In this document: in pieces, positions 16,323 to 24,807 of the stretch | Position numbering within the stretch: the first letter of the stretch is position 1 | Layout of the letters: the number at the start of each line of letters is the position of its first letter | Source: Solirubrobacter taibaiensis | Lineage (GTDB): Bacteria > Actinomycetota > Thermoleophilia > Solirubrobacterales > Solirubrobacteraceae | DNA: 64,000 nucleotides | Reading direction: 5' to 3' | NCBI GenBank assembly: GCA_027587225.1 | Contig: JAPDDQ010000001.1 | Coordinates: 248,001-312,000 of the forward strand | Made by a program: the position numbers and the translations under genes | Notes under the pieces: generated by a model | What the model was told of the DNA's origin: nothing | Database searches by the model: none | The model's input: the letters and a program-made list of their open reading frames with translations, nothing else

Positions 16323-16620
16323 GTGAAGCAGCGCAGGCACACCCCTGAGCAGGTCATCCGCAAGTTGCGTGAGGGCGACAGGCTGCTCGGGGAGGGCCGC
16401 TCGATCGCCGAGGTCTGCAAGGCCTTGGAGGTCTCTGAGCCGACGTACCACCGCTGGCGCAATCAGTACGGCGGGATGAACGCCGATGACGCCAAGCGCC
16501 TCAGGGAGCTCGAGCGTGAGAACCAGCGGCTCAAGCGGATCGTCGCTGGAAGCGCAGGCCTTGAACGAGATCGCGAAGGGAAACTGGTGAGCCCAGCCCG
16601 TCGGCGCCGGGCGGTCCTGA
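16323..16620 (+). pseudogene. IS3-family OrfA (element B)
   Basis: From GTG 16323 the frame gives KQRRHTPEQVIRKLREG, then the HTH segment SIAEVCKALEVSEPTYHRWRNQYGG and ELERENQRLKRIVA. Normal OrfA continues with E-x-Q-A-L-x-E-I-x-K-G-N-W; here that segment (EAQALNEIAKGNW) is in another frame, so a frameshift near 16548 truncates the protein. Confidence 0.65.
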
Positions 16621-17490
16621 TGCTCCAGGACCGCTTCGGTGTCAGCGAGCGCTGGGCGTGCCGAGTTATCGGGCAGCACCGTTCCACCCAGCGCCATCAG
16701 CCCGATCCCGTCGACGCCGACCAGCTGTTGCGCAGGTTGTTGCGCGAGATCTCCGTCGAGCGGCCGCGTTGGGGCTATCGCCGCGCACGTGCTCCTGGGC
16801 GAGCTCGGCCACAGGGTTAATCGCAAGCGCGTGCAGCGGCTCTGGCGCGAGGAGGGCCTCCGGGTTCCGGCGCGCCGGCGCAAACGCCAGCGGCTCGGGG
16901 GCTCGTCCGTGCCGGCCGACCGGCTGCACGCCGAGCGGCCCGATCACTGTGGGCGCTGGACTTTCAGTTCGATCAGACCGCCGACGGCCGCATCCTGAAG
17001 TTGCTCAACGTCGTCGACGAATTCACGCGCGAACCGCTCGCGATCCACGTCGCGCGCCGCACCGACTCAGACCAGACCGTCAACGTGCTCGAACGGCTGG
17101 CCAACGCCCGCGGGGCGCCAGCGCACGTGCGTTGCGACAACGGCCCGGAGCTGACCGCGCACGTGCTCCGCGACTGGTGTCGGTTCCGCCGGTCCGGGAC
17201 GGCGTTCATCGAGCCCGGGTCGCCCTGGCAGAACCCCTTACGTGGAGTCCTTCAACGGCCGTGTCCGTGACAAGCTGCTCGATGTCGAGCAGTTCAGCTG
17301 CCTCGCCGAAGCGTCGTCGTCATCGAGGACTGGCGCCAGGATTACAACGCGCACCGCCCGCACTCAGCGCTCGCCAACCAGGCGCCGGACGTCTTTGCAC
17401 GGGCACGGCGGGCACGCAACGCCGACCCGGCCACGGTCTTTGCGATGGACAAGCAAAGTCTCAATCCCGGACAGGAATACGGCTATCGAG
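16620..17490 (+). pseudogene. IS3-family OrfB transposase fragments (element B)
   Basis: DDE transposase in pieces. VLMLQDRFGVSERWACRVIG and REISVERPRWGYRRA are in one frame, AHVLLGELGHRVNRKRVQRL in a second, FQFDQ and KLLNVVDEFTREPLAIHVAR with the first two catalytic Asp regions (the latter CDNGPEL) in others, then YVESFNGRVRDKLLD with the catalytic Glu. Small indels after 16780, 16940 and 17235 explain the changes. No single frame gives a working enzyme. Confidence 0.75.
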
Positions 17491-17602
17491 CTAAACCTGG
17501 GTCCTGGAAGAAGCAAGAGGATCGTCCCCTGCGCGCGACGCTGTTGGAAAGCGTTTCTGCCGGTAAACACCGGGTGCGGCTCGAAGGCGGCACGAGATCG
17601 AG

Positions 17603-17851
17603 GTGCGGTCGTCGCAGCTCGTGGTGCGCTGGGACACGGACGAGATTGATGCGTTACTGCGCGAGGAGCAGCGGAGCCGGGCCTTCAGCGCCGAGACGCG
17701 ACGCGACGACGACTTGGTTGAAGCGGTGACGCTCGTGCTAGAGACGATCAGCACGGACGCTTACGCCCACACGGATCGTGCGTGGATTCCCGCGCTCAGC
17801 GAGAGCGCGGTTCAGGACGCCGCCGAAATACAGGCGGGCTGCTGGATCTGA
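17603..17851 (+). CDS. Small hypothetical protein
   Basis: An 82-residue open frame from GTG 17603 (LVVRWDTDEIDALLREEQRS...). It is acidic and helix-rich, without a recognisable motif. Its stop lies 5 nt before the GTG of the next open frame, which suggests an operon. It starts only about 100 bp after the decayed IS element, so it may be the remnant of a gene whose 5' part was lost to the insertion. No function can be assigned. Confidence 0.35.
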   Translation: MRSSQLVVRWDTDEIDALLREEQRSRAFSAETRRDDDLVEAVTLVLETISTDAYAHTDRAWIPALSESAVQDAAEIQAGCWI

Positions 17852-17856
17852 GCTCT

Positions 17857-18201
17857 GTGCCGTACCGAGATCAGGTCGAAGGCACCATCTGTCTGCCGTT
17901 GCCCGTTGCCGGGGAGCTCGCGAGACGAATTGCTGAGCGCAATCCGGACGCGCTCGTCGCGGCGGTGGAGGCGGGTCTGAACGACGTCCGGTCCCGCGGG
18001 CACCTATCGATCGCGGCTACGCACTACAAGCCAGGCTGGGAACAGGCGCTCGGTTGGGCGGGGCACGCACCAGTGGTGCTGCCCGAATCCGAGACACGGC
18101 AAGACGATGCGTACAAGCGTCTGTGGGAGAGCCTGCGGGGGAGGGGGGGTCGAAGGTGGGCGATGAGGAGCACGCGTGGAGCTTCCCCGAGGCGATGCTG
18201 A
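17857..18201 (+). CDS. Hypothetical protein, possibly 5' part of a frameshifted gene
   Basis: A 114-residue frame from GTG 17857 with protein-like composition (LPLPVAGELARRIAERNPDALVAAVEAGLNDVRSRG). After DDAYKRLWESL it enters a G-rich run (18136-18149), and its last 20 residues look like out-of-frame sequence. The next frame (18156-18521) continues with good coding character, so the two may be one gene split by an indel in the G-run, or two overlapping genes. Confidence 0.4.
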   Translation: MPYRDQVEGTICLPLPVAGELARRIAERNPDALVAAVEAGLNDVRSRGHLSIAATHYKPGWEQALGWAGHAPVVLPESETRQDDAYKRLWESLRGRGGRRWAMRSTRGASPRRC

Positions 18202-18521
18202 TGGAACTCGGTCACCTCCTGGCAGGAGCGGCTCGGTACTCCGGCGCCCTGACGCTGCGCCCGCTTCCGGATGGGCAAGTGCGGCTAGCCCTTGATCCTG
18301 ATCGTCAGGCGAGGGCGCTGACCCCAGGCGAGATCCGCGACCTCGCGCTGTCGCTCAGCCGTCCCCAGCAAGCTGCGCTGGCGGTGCTTCGTGACGCGGG
18401 CTTCGCGGGCGTCGCGTTGGCGGAGGTGCCTGCCGAAGGTCGCACCATCGACAGCCTGCTGGTGCGGAACTTGTTGGCAATAGACGTTGTCGCCCCCCGA
18501 TCCGTGGGTCCGGTTGACTGA
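18156..18521 (+). CDS. Hypothetical protein, possibly 3' part of the preceding gene
   Basis: A 121-residue frame from GTG 18156 (VGDEEHAWSFPEAMLMELGHLLAG...), including LTPGEIRDLALSLSRPQQAALAVLRDAGF. It overlaps the 17857 frame by 46 bp just after a G-rich run. The segment around SRPQQAALAVLRDAG resembles a small helical, winged-helix-like region, but I assign no family. It may be the C-terminal half of one frameshifted protein. Confidence 0.4.
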   Translation: MGDEEHAWSFPEAMLMELGHLLAGAARYSGALTLRPLPDGQVRLALDPDRQARALTPGEIRDLALSLSRPQQAALAVLRDAGFAGVALAEVPAEGRTIDSLLVRNLLAIDVVAPRSVGPVD

Positions 18522-18934
18522 CGCTGCGTGGAGGGTGCTCGGGCACCTTGGTCCACGTTGCGTGTAGCTGACGCGCCGTCACGCCTCGGGCACCGAGACA
18601 TCGACCACGAACGCAAATGTGCTGGCGAAGTCTCCACGAGCTCGGGAACACGAAGGGGTCGAGCCCAGATTGGGCGGCACAGGTCAACGGCGGCGACAAC
18701 GCCGACGGCGGGAGCCTGGTGCGTCTATCGCCGACGGAAATCCGGAGAGACGCGCTCTGCAGGCGCTGACGCGCGTGCTCGACGCTTTTCGTGCGCTAAG
18801 CCGCGCCAGGTTCTCCGGTGCCGTCGATCCCGCCCGAAATCGACGGAGCAGCGCCAACCCCCGACGTCTCCAGAAGCCGCTTGAAACAGGCTGAAAACGA
18901 AAGCCTGGCGCGGCTACTGCTCGCTCCAAGGAGC
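18522..18934. other. Non-coding stretch, nothing recognised
   Basis: These 413 bp lie between the last small gene and the terminator of the displaced tRNA end. Short open frames on both strands have low-complexity Arg/Ala/Ser composition typical of out-of-frame high-GC DNA. I see no RNA gene, repeat or clear promoter here. Confidence 0.5.
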
Positions 18935-18960
18935 AGAAAGGCCTGTATTTGCGGCCTTTC
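18935..18960 (-). terminator. Terminator of the displaced tRNA-Leu 3' end
   Basis: GAAAGGCC-TGTATTTGC-GGCCTTTC forms an 8-bp stem with flanking A/T bases. Read on the - strand it follows directly after the tRNA-Leu 3' fragment at 18965, so it is probably the original terminator of the tRNA gene before integration pushed it 7.7 kb away. Confidence 0.7.
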
Positions 18961-18964
18961 CTGG

Positions 18965-18991
18965 TGCGCCGAAGAGGACTCGAACCTCCAC
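18965..18991. repeat. Left attachment site, tRNA-Leu 3'-end copy
   Basis: All 27 bp match 26629-26655, the acceptor/T-arm part of tRNA-Leu. A further 13-bp match (ACCAGGCCCTCAA, anticodon arm) follows at 19005-19017, but the intervening variable-arm sequence differs and cannot form the long variable stem, so this copy is not a working tRNA. Confidence 0.85.
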
Positions 18992-19055
18992 GCGATTACC
19001 TCCCACCAGGCCCTCAAGACGGTTCAGCACTGACCGGATTGCGGCGATCTGCGCG

Positions 19056-19086
19056 CTGGAGCCGTTCGTGTTCGCGGGGGAGAACA
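19056..19086 (+). repeat. Left subterminal inverted repeat
   Basis: Its reverse complement matches 26560-26590 at 27 of 31 positions, with all four mismatches in the centre. It begins 65 bp inside the left attachment core. Such paired sites near element ends are likely arm-type integrase or excisionase binding sites. The surrounding 18992-19361 holds no recognised gene. Confidence 0.7.
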
Positions 19087-19361
19087 GATTGGACGCCATG
19101 GACAACATGGATGTTGCCACGGGGCATGCCGCCATAAGAGCCAGGGTGTGAGTTTAGCTGGACAAGGTCGCGGTTCAGGTTCTTTCTCCAGCATGTTCTC
19201 CGCTTCGACAACAGACGTCGCCAGCCGGGCGCCTTGCGGGCTTGACGTGCAGGGCGATACCGCCGCGCGGAGTCGACGAGGCACCTCCTGGCCCATCGCT
19301 CAGGGGCCTCAGCCTCGCCGTCGCGTGGGTGCGGCGCGGGCAGGTCGAACGCCAGTCGCCG

Positions 19362-19955
19362 TCAGAGCGCCTGCAGCACATGCGCGAAGCTCATCACGTA
19401 ACGGTCAGCGACGTCGTGCGCCAGAAGAATGAGCGTCCGTGCGTCCGGACGGCCCTGTCCCGATTCCACCGGCACTGCGAACTCGGTGCGGGAGTGGTGC
19501 CCTTGCGGAGGGACGTTCCAGATCATCGCGCTCCTGACGAGAAATCGGTGCGTAAGAGGATCACGCGCTGCCTTGATCGTGCGGTACGCCGTGTCTGCTG
19601 CGACTGCGTCTAGCCAGGATGCGGCCTCCTCTGAGACCACGTAACGGCCGCGTTCCACGTCTCGGATGACGCCTGCCAGTACGGGCACCCGATCTGTCCA
19701 TGGACTGAGCCCCCCGAAGCGGCGTGCGACCTCGGCGGCGCAGAGATCAATCGCTGTGATCGCAGTCGATACGGCCCATCGCACGTGGACCACGTCAACG
19801 AGCTTCGGATGACGGCCACGAAGCTGCTCCCGCTCATTCGCGAAGGCCCAGTCGTCCAACTCGACCAGCCACTCCAGCCCGTCCACCGCGTCCGCGGCCC
19901 AGCCGAAGAAGGGTTCACGCATGCCTTGTGGTCCGGCCACCCTGTCGTATCGCAC
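19362..19955 (-). CDS. Hypothetical protein, element cargo
   Basis: A 197-residue soluble protein (MRYDRVAGPQGMREPFFGWAADAVDGLEWL...). It is rich in Trp, Asp and His with predicted helices (VRWAVSTAITAIDLCAAEVARRF; AYRTIKAARDPLTHRFLV). The R-D-x-x-x-H and aromatic pattern recalls small all-helical proteins of unknown function found in bacterial islands. No catalytic motif or signal peptide is visible. It is transcribed in the same direction as the KAP gene upstream, with a 280-bp gap in between that shows no gene. Confidence 0.6.
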   Translation of the reverse strand: MRYDRVAGPQGMREPFFGWAADAVDGLEWLVELDDWAFANEREQLRGRHPKLVDVVHVRWAVSTAITAIDLCAAEVARRFGGLSPWTDRVPVLAGVIRDVERGRYVVSEEAASWLDAVAADTAYRTIKAARDPLTHRFLVRSAMIWNVPPQGHHSRTEFAVPVESGQGRPDARTLILLAHDVADRYVMSFAHVLQAL

Positions 19956-20235
19956 GCGACGAGCTTACGGGCCGTCGAGACAGCGCGCATGCCGTTGACG
20001 CGCAGGGTTAGTCGCAAGCGCACCTTCGTCGAGAACCGCTACTTCTGCAGTTGGTCCGAGGACGGTACAGCGCCCGACTCCCAGACGAGACCACGGTGGC
20101 GTTCGCCCTGATCGACTGCGGCGCCGCGGCGATTCACGAGGGGCCGCTGTAACAGAACGACACTGCGTTCGCTGAGCGTTGGAGGGTGAAACAGTCGCGC
20201 GGCCACCGGTCGACAGCAAGGATTGGCCGGGGGGG

Positions 20236-23200
20236 TCAGAACGAGACTTCCAAGATCTGAGCGTCAACCGCGCCGTCGGCGTCGCGCCGCAATCTGGCTA
20301 CCACTCTTGTCTCGAGCTCGACCTCCGCTTCTGCATGGCCCGCGAGATTGTCTTCGTCTCTGGGCTCCGACATCCGCCCGTAGACATCGAAGACCGCCAC
20401 GGCCGAGTACCGGTCGGGATCTTCCTCGTCCGCGGCTTCGAGGCTCTGAAGAGCTTTTACCGCAATTGAGTCGATCGCGACGCGCTGTCGATCGCTGAAT
20501 CCCGCATCGCCGATCGAGATCTCCACGAGCTGCTGATGCGACTCGTCAGCGTCCAGCCAGTCCTGCAGGGCCCGCGCCACAGTGCCGGGGTCAGCGTCGT
20601 TGGCCAACGCTTCTGGATCGAAGTGCGAGAGAGCTGAGTCGACGAGAGCGTCTGGCTGATCGCCACGATTTCGCGTCAGTCCGTGCAGCACGGCGGCACG
20701 CATAGGTCCGGTGATGGACGCTTCGACCGGCATGACCGCTGCTGCGAGCTGCGATGCGTTGAACGTCGTGACGCGGCTCACCAGCTTTTGCACCGACGAT
20801 CGCTCTGGGTCGCGTTTGACGAGCGCGGCGGCCGCGAGAAGGGCCGCCCCGCCCGTTCTGAAGAGGCTCGTCTCAAGCTCCTGCGCGAGCAGATCGATGC
20901 CTTCCCCACGGACTGACGGTGCGTGAGTGACCGCGTGCTCGATGAGCGCGAAAACGTCTGCGGCTAGATCGGACCTTCCCGCAGCTCTTGCCGCAGCGGC
21001 TAGTTGGCGCGCCGACATGTCGTCGATCCCGATACGTCCGGATGCTGCCGCCGCACCAAGGACCCGGCTAGCGTCTCCGCCGAAAAAGCGCCGTAGCTCT
21101 GACGGTGGCGCAGTGCGGTCGTCCCCGTCGCTTGCGCGAGCAGCTGCGTCGAGTGACTGGAAGGCAGCGTTCACGGCAGCATCCGACAGAAGCTCTGGCC
21201 TCGCAGTGACAAGGGGGGCGTAGTCGAACTGGCTAGCGCGGGGTTCTTCTTCGATAGCAGCGCGAATCGCAGCAATGACCCCGCTGCCGATGCGGTTCGC
21301 CACTCCAGACAGTTCAGTCGCGAGAAGTCGTCGTCGGTCGAGCGTGAGATCGACGCTCCTGGCGTATGCGTCGGCAAGCGAGTTGACTAGCTGTGAATAG
21401 CGAGGTTCGGGTAGATCGCGCGCGAGTTCGAGCAGCTGCTGGGGCGGTAACCGCCACATACCGGAACGCATAGAGGTATCGGCCACCGCTCGCGTGAGCG
21501 CCCTGAGCATGGCCGTTCGATGATGGGCGAGGACTTCGATCTCGAGTCCGGCGCGCATGAGGTTCATCGCCGCGTCGTGACGACCGCTTCGCAATTCTGC
21601 CAAAAGAAGCGACTCCAGCTGCAGAGCCCAGGGTTTGGCTCGTGCAGCTCGCTCCTCAATCGTCTGCTCAGGTGCGATGTCCAGGTCGACGAGGTACTGA
21701 GGGTCGAGCCGTTCATCCGCGTCGCCTATCGCGCCCGTCCTCAGTGCGGCGAGGATCTCGTCTCGATCCGGGAGATCGAGCTCGCTGGCGCCAATCTTAA
21801 GTCGTAGATATGTGCGCGCGCCGGTTCGATCAACGCTGTACGTCGAGAGCAGCACCGGAACCATGCGGTTCCACGCGGCGGTCTGGGATCGCCACGCAAG
21901 CGGCACTTCTCCTTGCTGGGCGGCCGCGTGCATGTCTTCGAGCAACTGGTCGTCCCTGACAAGCTCTTCGAATCGCTCACTGAACTCTTCCTCGATGAAG
22001 AGGAGTTGGCCGAGAAGCGCGAGCCGTGGTGCCGGCCCGGTGATTTGCCCGGACGAGCGGCGCGCCCGAATCAGAGTTAGGGCCATCTCCATGCTGTTGA
22101 TGAAGTGCTTGACCCGTCGAGGGTTGGCGCGAACGCCAGCAAGGATCAACTCCGTTAGTTCGGAAACCTGGGTGTCGAGGCTCGCGGCGGGCCACTTTGC
22201 AGATTGCTCGACCCAGCGACTCGCGAGCGCTCTCGCGTGAGACTCGATGAAGCTGCGGAAGTCCTCGTCGAGTAGGGGGCGTACAGCGACGCGCACCGGG
22301 AAAAACTTCCGAAGGAACTCGTCGGCGTACTCGCCGCGGTCGGTATCCGTCGGAGCCGTGTCGCGTAGGTAGGCGCGAACGGCCCGATCGTCCACCGCAA
22401 CGATGAAGACAACTCGAGGTGCTGGCGCGTTGCGTCCAAGTATTGCGCTCCAAACTCGACGTCGAGGTCGAGCGGATGCCGGTTCAAGATACGTCTTCAC
22501 CGATGACAAGACCTCGACAGCGGCTTGAGCGTCGAGCCGATCCACGTTGTCGATGGCAACGACCAGTTGGTCCGTCTTGACGCAACCAAGAAGCTCGCGG
22601 AAACGCTGGCTGAAACGATCGGCATCCTCGAGTCGCTTCTGCGATTCGGTCTCCGTCCGCAACTCCAAGAGACGATCGGTACGAGCCACCGCGAACGTCA
22701 CCAGACCCAGGACCGCAACGAGTGTGAGGCCGCCAGCTGCGGTGTCAAGGACCTTGCCATCTGCGGCCAAGAAACCGATCACAAGAAGCGCACACGCCAC
22801 GGCAAAGACCACGAAACGCCGCCACGTCATCGCGAATATTTCACGTGGCCGTGCGATGTCCAGATCGAGATCGCGAAGATCGCGATCTGCGTCGAACCCT
22901 CTCAGCGCCTTCGCTTCAGTCAATTGGCCGGCGACGTCACGCAGAAACTCACGGCGGAAAGCATCATCGCGGTAGCGCCATGCGTCGAAAACCACTACCG
23001 GAGTCGACGGGGCAAGGTTCTTTGCAAGTGCCTTGAGGACGCTCGACTTTCCGATTCCCCACGGGCCGAACAGCCCGAACGTCACCCCGTTAGGCGCACC
23101 TGAGGCCGCCGATGCGAGTGCCGCAGCGTAGTCGGTGTGACCGAACACATCTTCGTCAAGCGCGTCCGGCGTGTCGGCCAGGAGCGCAACGCTCGGAGGG

Positions 23201-23286
23201 GAGCTTGGCCGCGGCGTCAACCATCGCTTCGCTCGGCCCCACCACGAAGGGCGGGCGTCAGATTCCAGCTCAGCTTCTTTCGGCAC
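20236..23286 (-). CDS. KAP family P-loop NTPase with two membrane segments
   Basis: A 1016-residue STAND-like ATPase. Walker A is FGPWGIGKSS (73-82); the KAP signature VVVFDAWRYRDDAF follows at 97-110; two hydrophobic segments (about 158-174 and 184-201) are inserted between Walker A and Walker B, as in animal and bacterial KAP proteins; Walker B is LVVAIDNVDRLD (241-252). FIVAVDDRAVRAYL and EFLRKFFPVRVAVRP complete the domain. The remaining 550 residues are helical repeats without a known domain. KAP NTPases occur often in mobile islands and several are linked to phage defence, so the element's cargo may be defensive (inference). It is the largest gene of the element. Confidence 0.85.
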   Translation of the reverse strand: MPKEAELESDARPSWWGRAKRWLTPRPSSPPSVALLADTPDALDEDVFGHTDYAAALASAASGAPNGVTFGLFGPWGIGKSSVLKALAKNLAPSTPVVVFDAWRYRDDAFRREFLRDVAGQLTEAKALRGFDADRDLRDLDLDIARPREIFAMTWRRFVVFAVACALLVIGFLAADGKVLDTAAGGLTLVAVLGLVTFAVARTDRLLELRTETESQKRLEDADRFSQRFRELLGCVKTDQLVVAIDNVDRLDAQAAVEVLSSVKTYLEPASARPRRRVWSAILGRNAPAPRVVFIVAVDDRAVRAYLRDTAPTDTDRGEYADEFLRKFFPVRVAVRPLLDEDFRSFIESHARALASRWVEQSAKWPAASLDTQVSELTELILAGVRANPRRVKHFINSMEMALTLIRARRSSGQITGPAPRLALLGQLLFIEEEFSERFEELVRDDQLLEDMHAAAQQGEVPLAWRSQTAAWNRMVPVLLSTYSVDRTGARTYLRLKIGASELDLPDRDEILAALRTGAIGDADERLDPQYLVDLDIAPEQTIEERAARAKPWALQLESLLLAELRSGRHDAAMNLMRAGLEIEVLAHHRTAMLRALTRAVADTSMRSGMWRLPPQQLLELARDLPEPRYSQLVNSLADAYARSVDLTLDRRRLLATELSGVANRIGSGVIAAIRAAIEEEPRASQFDYAPLVTARPELLSDAAVNAAFQSLDAAARASDGDDRTAPPSELRRFFGGDASRVLGAAAASGRIGIDDMSARQLAAAARAAGRSDLAADVFALIEHAVTHAPSVRGEGIDLLAQELETSLFRTGGAALLAAAALVKRDPERSSVQKLVSRVTTFNASQLAAAVMPVEASITGPMRAAVLHGLTRNRGDQPDALVDSALSHFDPEALANDADPGTVARALQDWLDADESHQQLVEISIGDAGFSDRQRVAIDSIAVKALQSLEAADEEDPDRYSAVAVFDVYGRMSEPRDEDNLAGHAEAEVELETRVVARLRRDADGAVDAQILEVSF

Positions 23287-23732
23287 GGAGGCGCGATCCT
23301 GTCATGCGGTCTCATCGGTCCGCAACCCGTGTCCGGAAGCCCGTCGGGCACGGTACGGTCCAAGCCTTGCCCAGAGCTGGAGCGCCACGCTGCAGCGCGT
23401 CGGGCAGCGTGGCACACGCGATCGCCTACGGATCGGCACGAGTCTGATCCTTGTGCTGGGACTCGGTCATCGCGCCTACTTCGACGGCAATCGAAACTAG
23501 TGCAACTGTGGATAACCACGCTTTTCGACTCCGATCGAACTACGCCCGCGCCGCTCATCCGAAGTTCCATCGCCGATGCCTCGCTGTGTGCGCGCTCGTC
23601 GCAGTCAACGCTGCGACGGATGGAGAGACCGCTCGGTCTGCGTTCGATCCTCGGGCCCTTAAAGCTCGAACTTCAAAGAGCGGGCACGCAGTTGCACTCA
23701 AGTGCTGTATACAGCGGCGCTACAGTTCAGAC
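23287..23732. other. 446-bp intergenic control region between divergent element genes
   Basis: No real gene is seen; open frames here are shadows. It should hold the promoters of the KAP gene (-) and of the small basic protein gene (+). Two sites stand out: TGTGGATAA (23507-23515), an exact match to the DnaA-box consensus, and the 10-bp palindrome CTGTATACAG (23705-23714) about 20 bp before the GTG at 23733, a possible autoregulatory operator. Confidence 0.4.
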
Positions 23733-24119
23733 GTGGGTCGCAAGAGCCGACTGAAGCGCGAACGAGCCGCGAGCGCGCCGCCTCTAGAGCCAGACGAACC
23801 GCCCGCGGCGCTGGCCGAAGTACCGGCCACCAGCGAGCCGCCCGCGCCCATCACGCCACCCGGCAAGCGTCGCGCGGAGCGCCCACGGAAGAAGCGTCCC
23901 GTCGGTGCCCGCGTGGCGCGCGTTGCGGTCGACGACGCGACCTGGGAGGCGTTCAAGAAACTGTGCGGGACCACGCCCGCGAGCATCCGGCTCGGTCAGA
24001 TGGTTGCGGCCGAGGTCGAGCGCTCGCGGCAGCCCTCTCCAGGCACGGACGCTGTGTTTGCCGTCGAGGCGATTCGCGCGCACCTCGACGAGCTCGAAAC
24101 TCTCGCCCGACGTCAGTAG
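23733..24119 (+). CDS. Small basic protein with ribbon-helix-helix-like C-terminal part
   Basis: A 128-residue protein from GTG 23733. The N-terminal half is a disordered Lys/Arg/Pro/Ala tract (GRKSRLKRERAAS... RPRKKRPVGARV). The second half, ARVAVDDATWEAFKKLCGTTPASIRLGQMVAAEVERS, has the spacing of a ribbon-helix-helix DNA-binding domain: a strand followed by two helices. It could be the element's regulator or a ParB/ParG-like accessory protein. The nearby palindrome CTGTATACAG fits autoregulation. The assignment is by pattern only. Confidence 0.6.
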   Translation: MGRKSRLKRERAASAPPLEPDEPPAALAEVPATSEPPAPITPPGKRRAERPRKKRPVGARVARVAVDDATWEAFKKLCGTTPASIRLGQMVAAEVERSRQPSPGTDAVFAVEAIRAHLDELETLARRQ

Positions 24120-24164
24120 CCGTGAGCCGAGAGCCGTCCCTCGGCGCGGAAAAATTGCCCGAAC

Positions 24165-24494
24165 ATGGTCCTAGACGGCTTGATGGACATGACGGCCAAT
24201 TTGGACACTGATCTGCTCAAGCCGACCGAGGTGGCTGTGCGTCTGCGCGTCTCGCGATCCTGGGTCTACGAGGCTGCGAAGGAAGGACGCATCCCGAGCG
24301 TGCGGCTCGGAGGTCCTGACGGGCCGCTGCGCTTCCTCGCTCACGACGTCGACGCGTGGCTCGACCGCGCCCGCAGCGCTTGGGTGCCGGGCGAAACGAC
24401 GACGGCCGCGACGCGTCGGGCGGCGCGGCCCGAGTCGATGGTGCCGGCTCAACTGTCAATCGACACGATCATCGGCGGCCAGGGCGCTCCGTAG
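24165..24494 (+). CDS. Excisionase-like helix-turn-helix protein
   Basis: A 109-residue protein with an HTH_17 (excisionase/MerR-like) domain: LLKPTEVAVRLRVSRSWVYEAAKEGRIPSVRLGG...LRFLAHDVDAWLDRA. The W-V-Y and the wing V-R-L-G...R-F are typical of actinobacterial Xis proteins. It probably bends att DNA and directs integrase toward excision. Alternative starts are ATG 24183 and ATG 24189. Its 3' end overlaps the convergent antitoxin gene by 26 bp, which links expression of the two operons. Confidence 0.75.
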   Translation: MVLDGLMDMTANLDTDLLKPTEVAVRLRVSRSWVYEAAKEGRIPSVRLGGPDGPLRFLAHDVDAWLDRARSAWVPGETTTAATRRAARPESMVPAQLSIDTIIGGQGAP

Positions 24495-24807
24495 CCGAGC
24501 CGAGCAGCGTCTCGCGTCCGCCATCGGGGAATCGAGCGATCAGCTCGAGTTCGCCGCCGAGTGCTGCGACGTAGCGCTGCAGCGTGGACACGCGCACGTC
24601 GTCCTCGCGCTCGATCCGCGACACGTTGGGCCGGCTCGTGCCGAGGTGCGCAGCGACCTGCTCCTGCGTCACGCCGCGCCGCTCGCGCAACTCGTGCAGT
24701 GCAATCTCTAACTCGACCACGCGCTTGATCGTTTCGACACGCTCGCGACGAGGTGGGCGCCGACGCCGCACGTCGTCGGCGCTCGTCAGCTTAGGTCGGT
24801 CGGTCAT
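24469..24807 (-). CDS. HigA-like antitoxin, XRE helix-turn-helix
   Basis: A 112-residue protein with an XRE-type HTH (LRERRGVTQEQVAAHLGTSRPNVSRIERE) followed by VSTLQRYVAALGGELELIARF, a C-terminal strand arrangement typical of antitoxins of the HigA/RelB-partner type. The basic N-terminal extension is unusual. Its ATG overlaps the stop of the toxin gene by 4 nt, giving the toxin-first order typical of higBA. It should neutralise the toxin and repress the operon. Confidence 0.8.
   Translation of the reverse strand: MTDRPKLTSADDVRRRRPPRRERVETIKRVVELEIALHELRERRGVTQEQVAAHLGTSRPNVSRIEREDDVRVSTLQRYVAALGGELELIARFPDGGRETLLGSATERPGRR

Larger units (their letters stand above)
16251..17510 (+). mobile_element. 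Decayed IS3-family element B (different subgroup)
   Basis: A second IS3-family element directly downstream of element A. Its OrfA begins KQRRHTPEQVIRKLREGDRLL and its OrfB has the IS407/IS2-like order RWGYRRAHVLLGELGHRVNRKRV, then LDFQFDQTADGR, CDNGPELTAHV and YVESFNGRVRDKLLD. The order is complete to the C-terminal HRPHSALANQAPDVFA, so it was once full length, but at least four frame changes separate these segments. CCCCGGCGGTTCGG at 16251 may be its degraded left end. Right end about 17500. Confidence 0.7.

Noticed and set aside
18965..19017. Second tRNA-Leu
   Set aside because: Only the 3' part and part of the anticodon arm are present, with no D-arm and a broken variable arm; it is the attachment-site copy.
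23507..23515. Exact DnaA box (TGTGGATAA) as an origin of replication
   Set aside because: A single box with no cluster, AT-rich unwinding region, or replication gene nearby; probably chance or an unrelated site.
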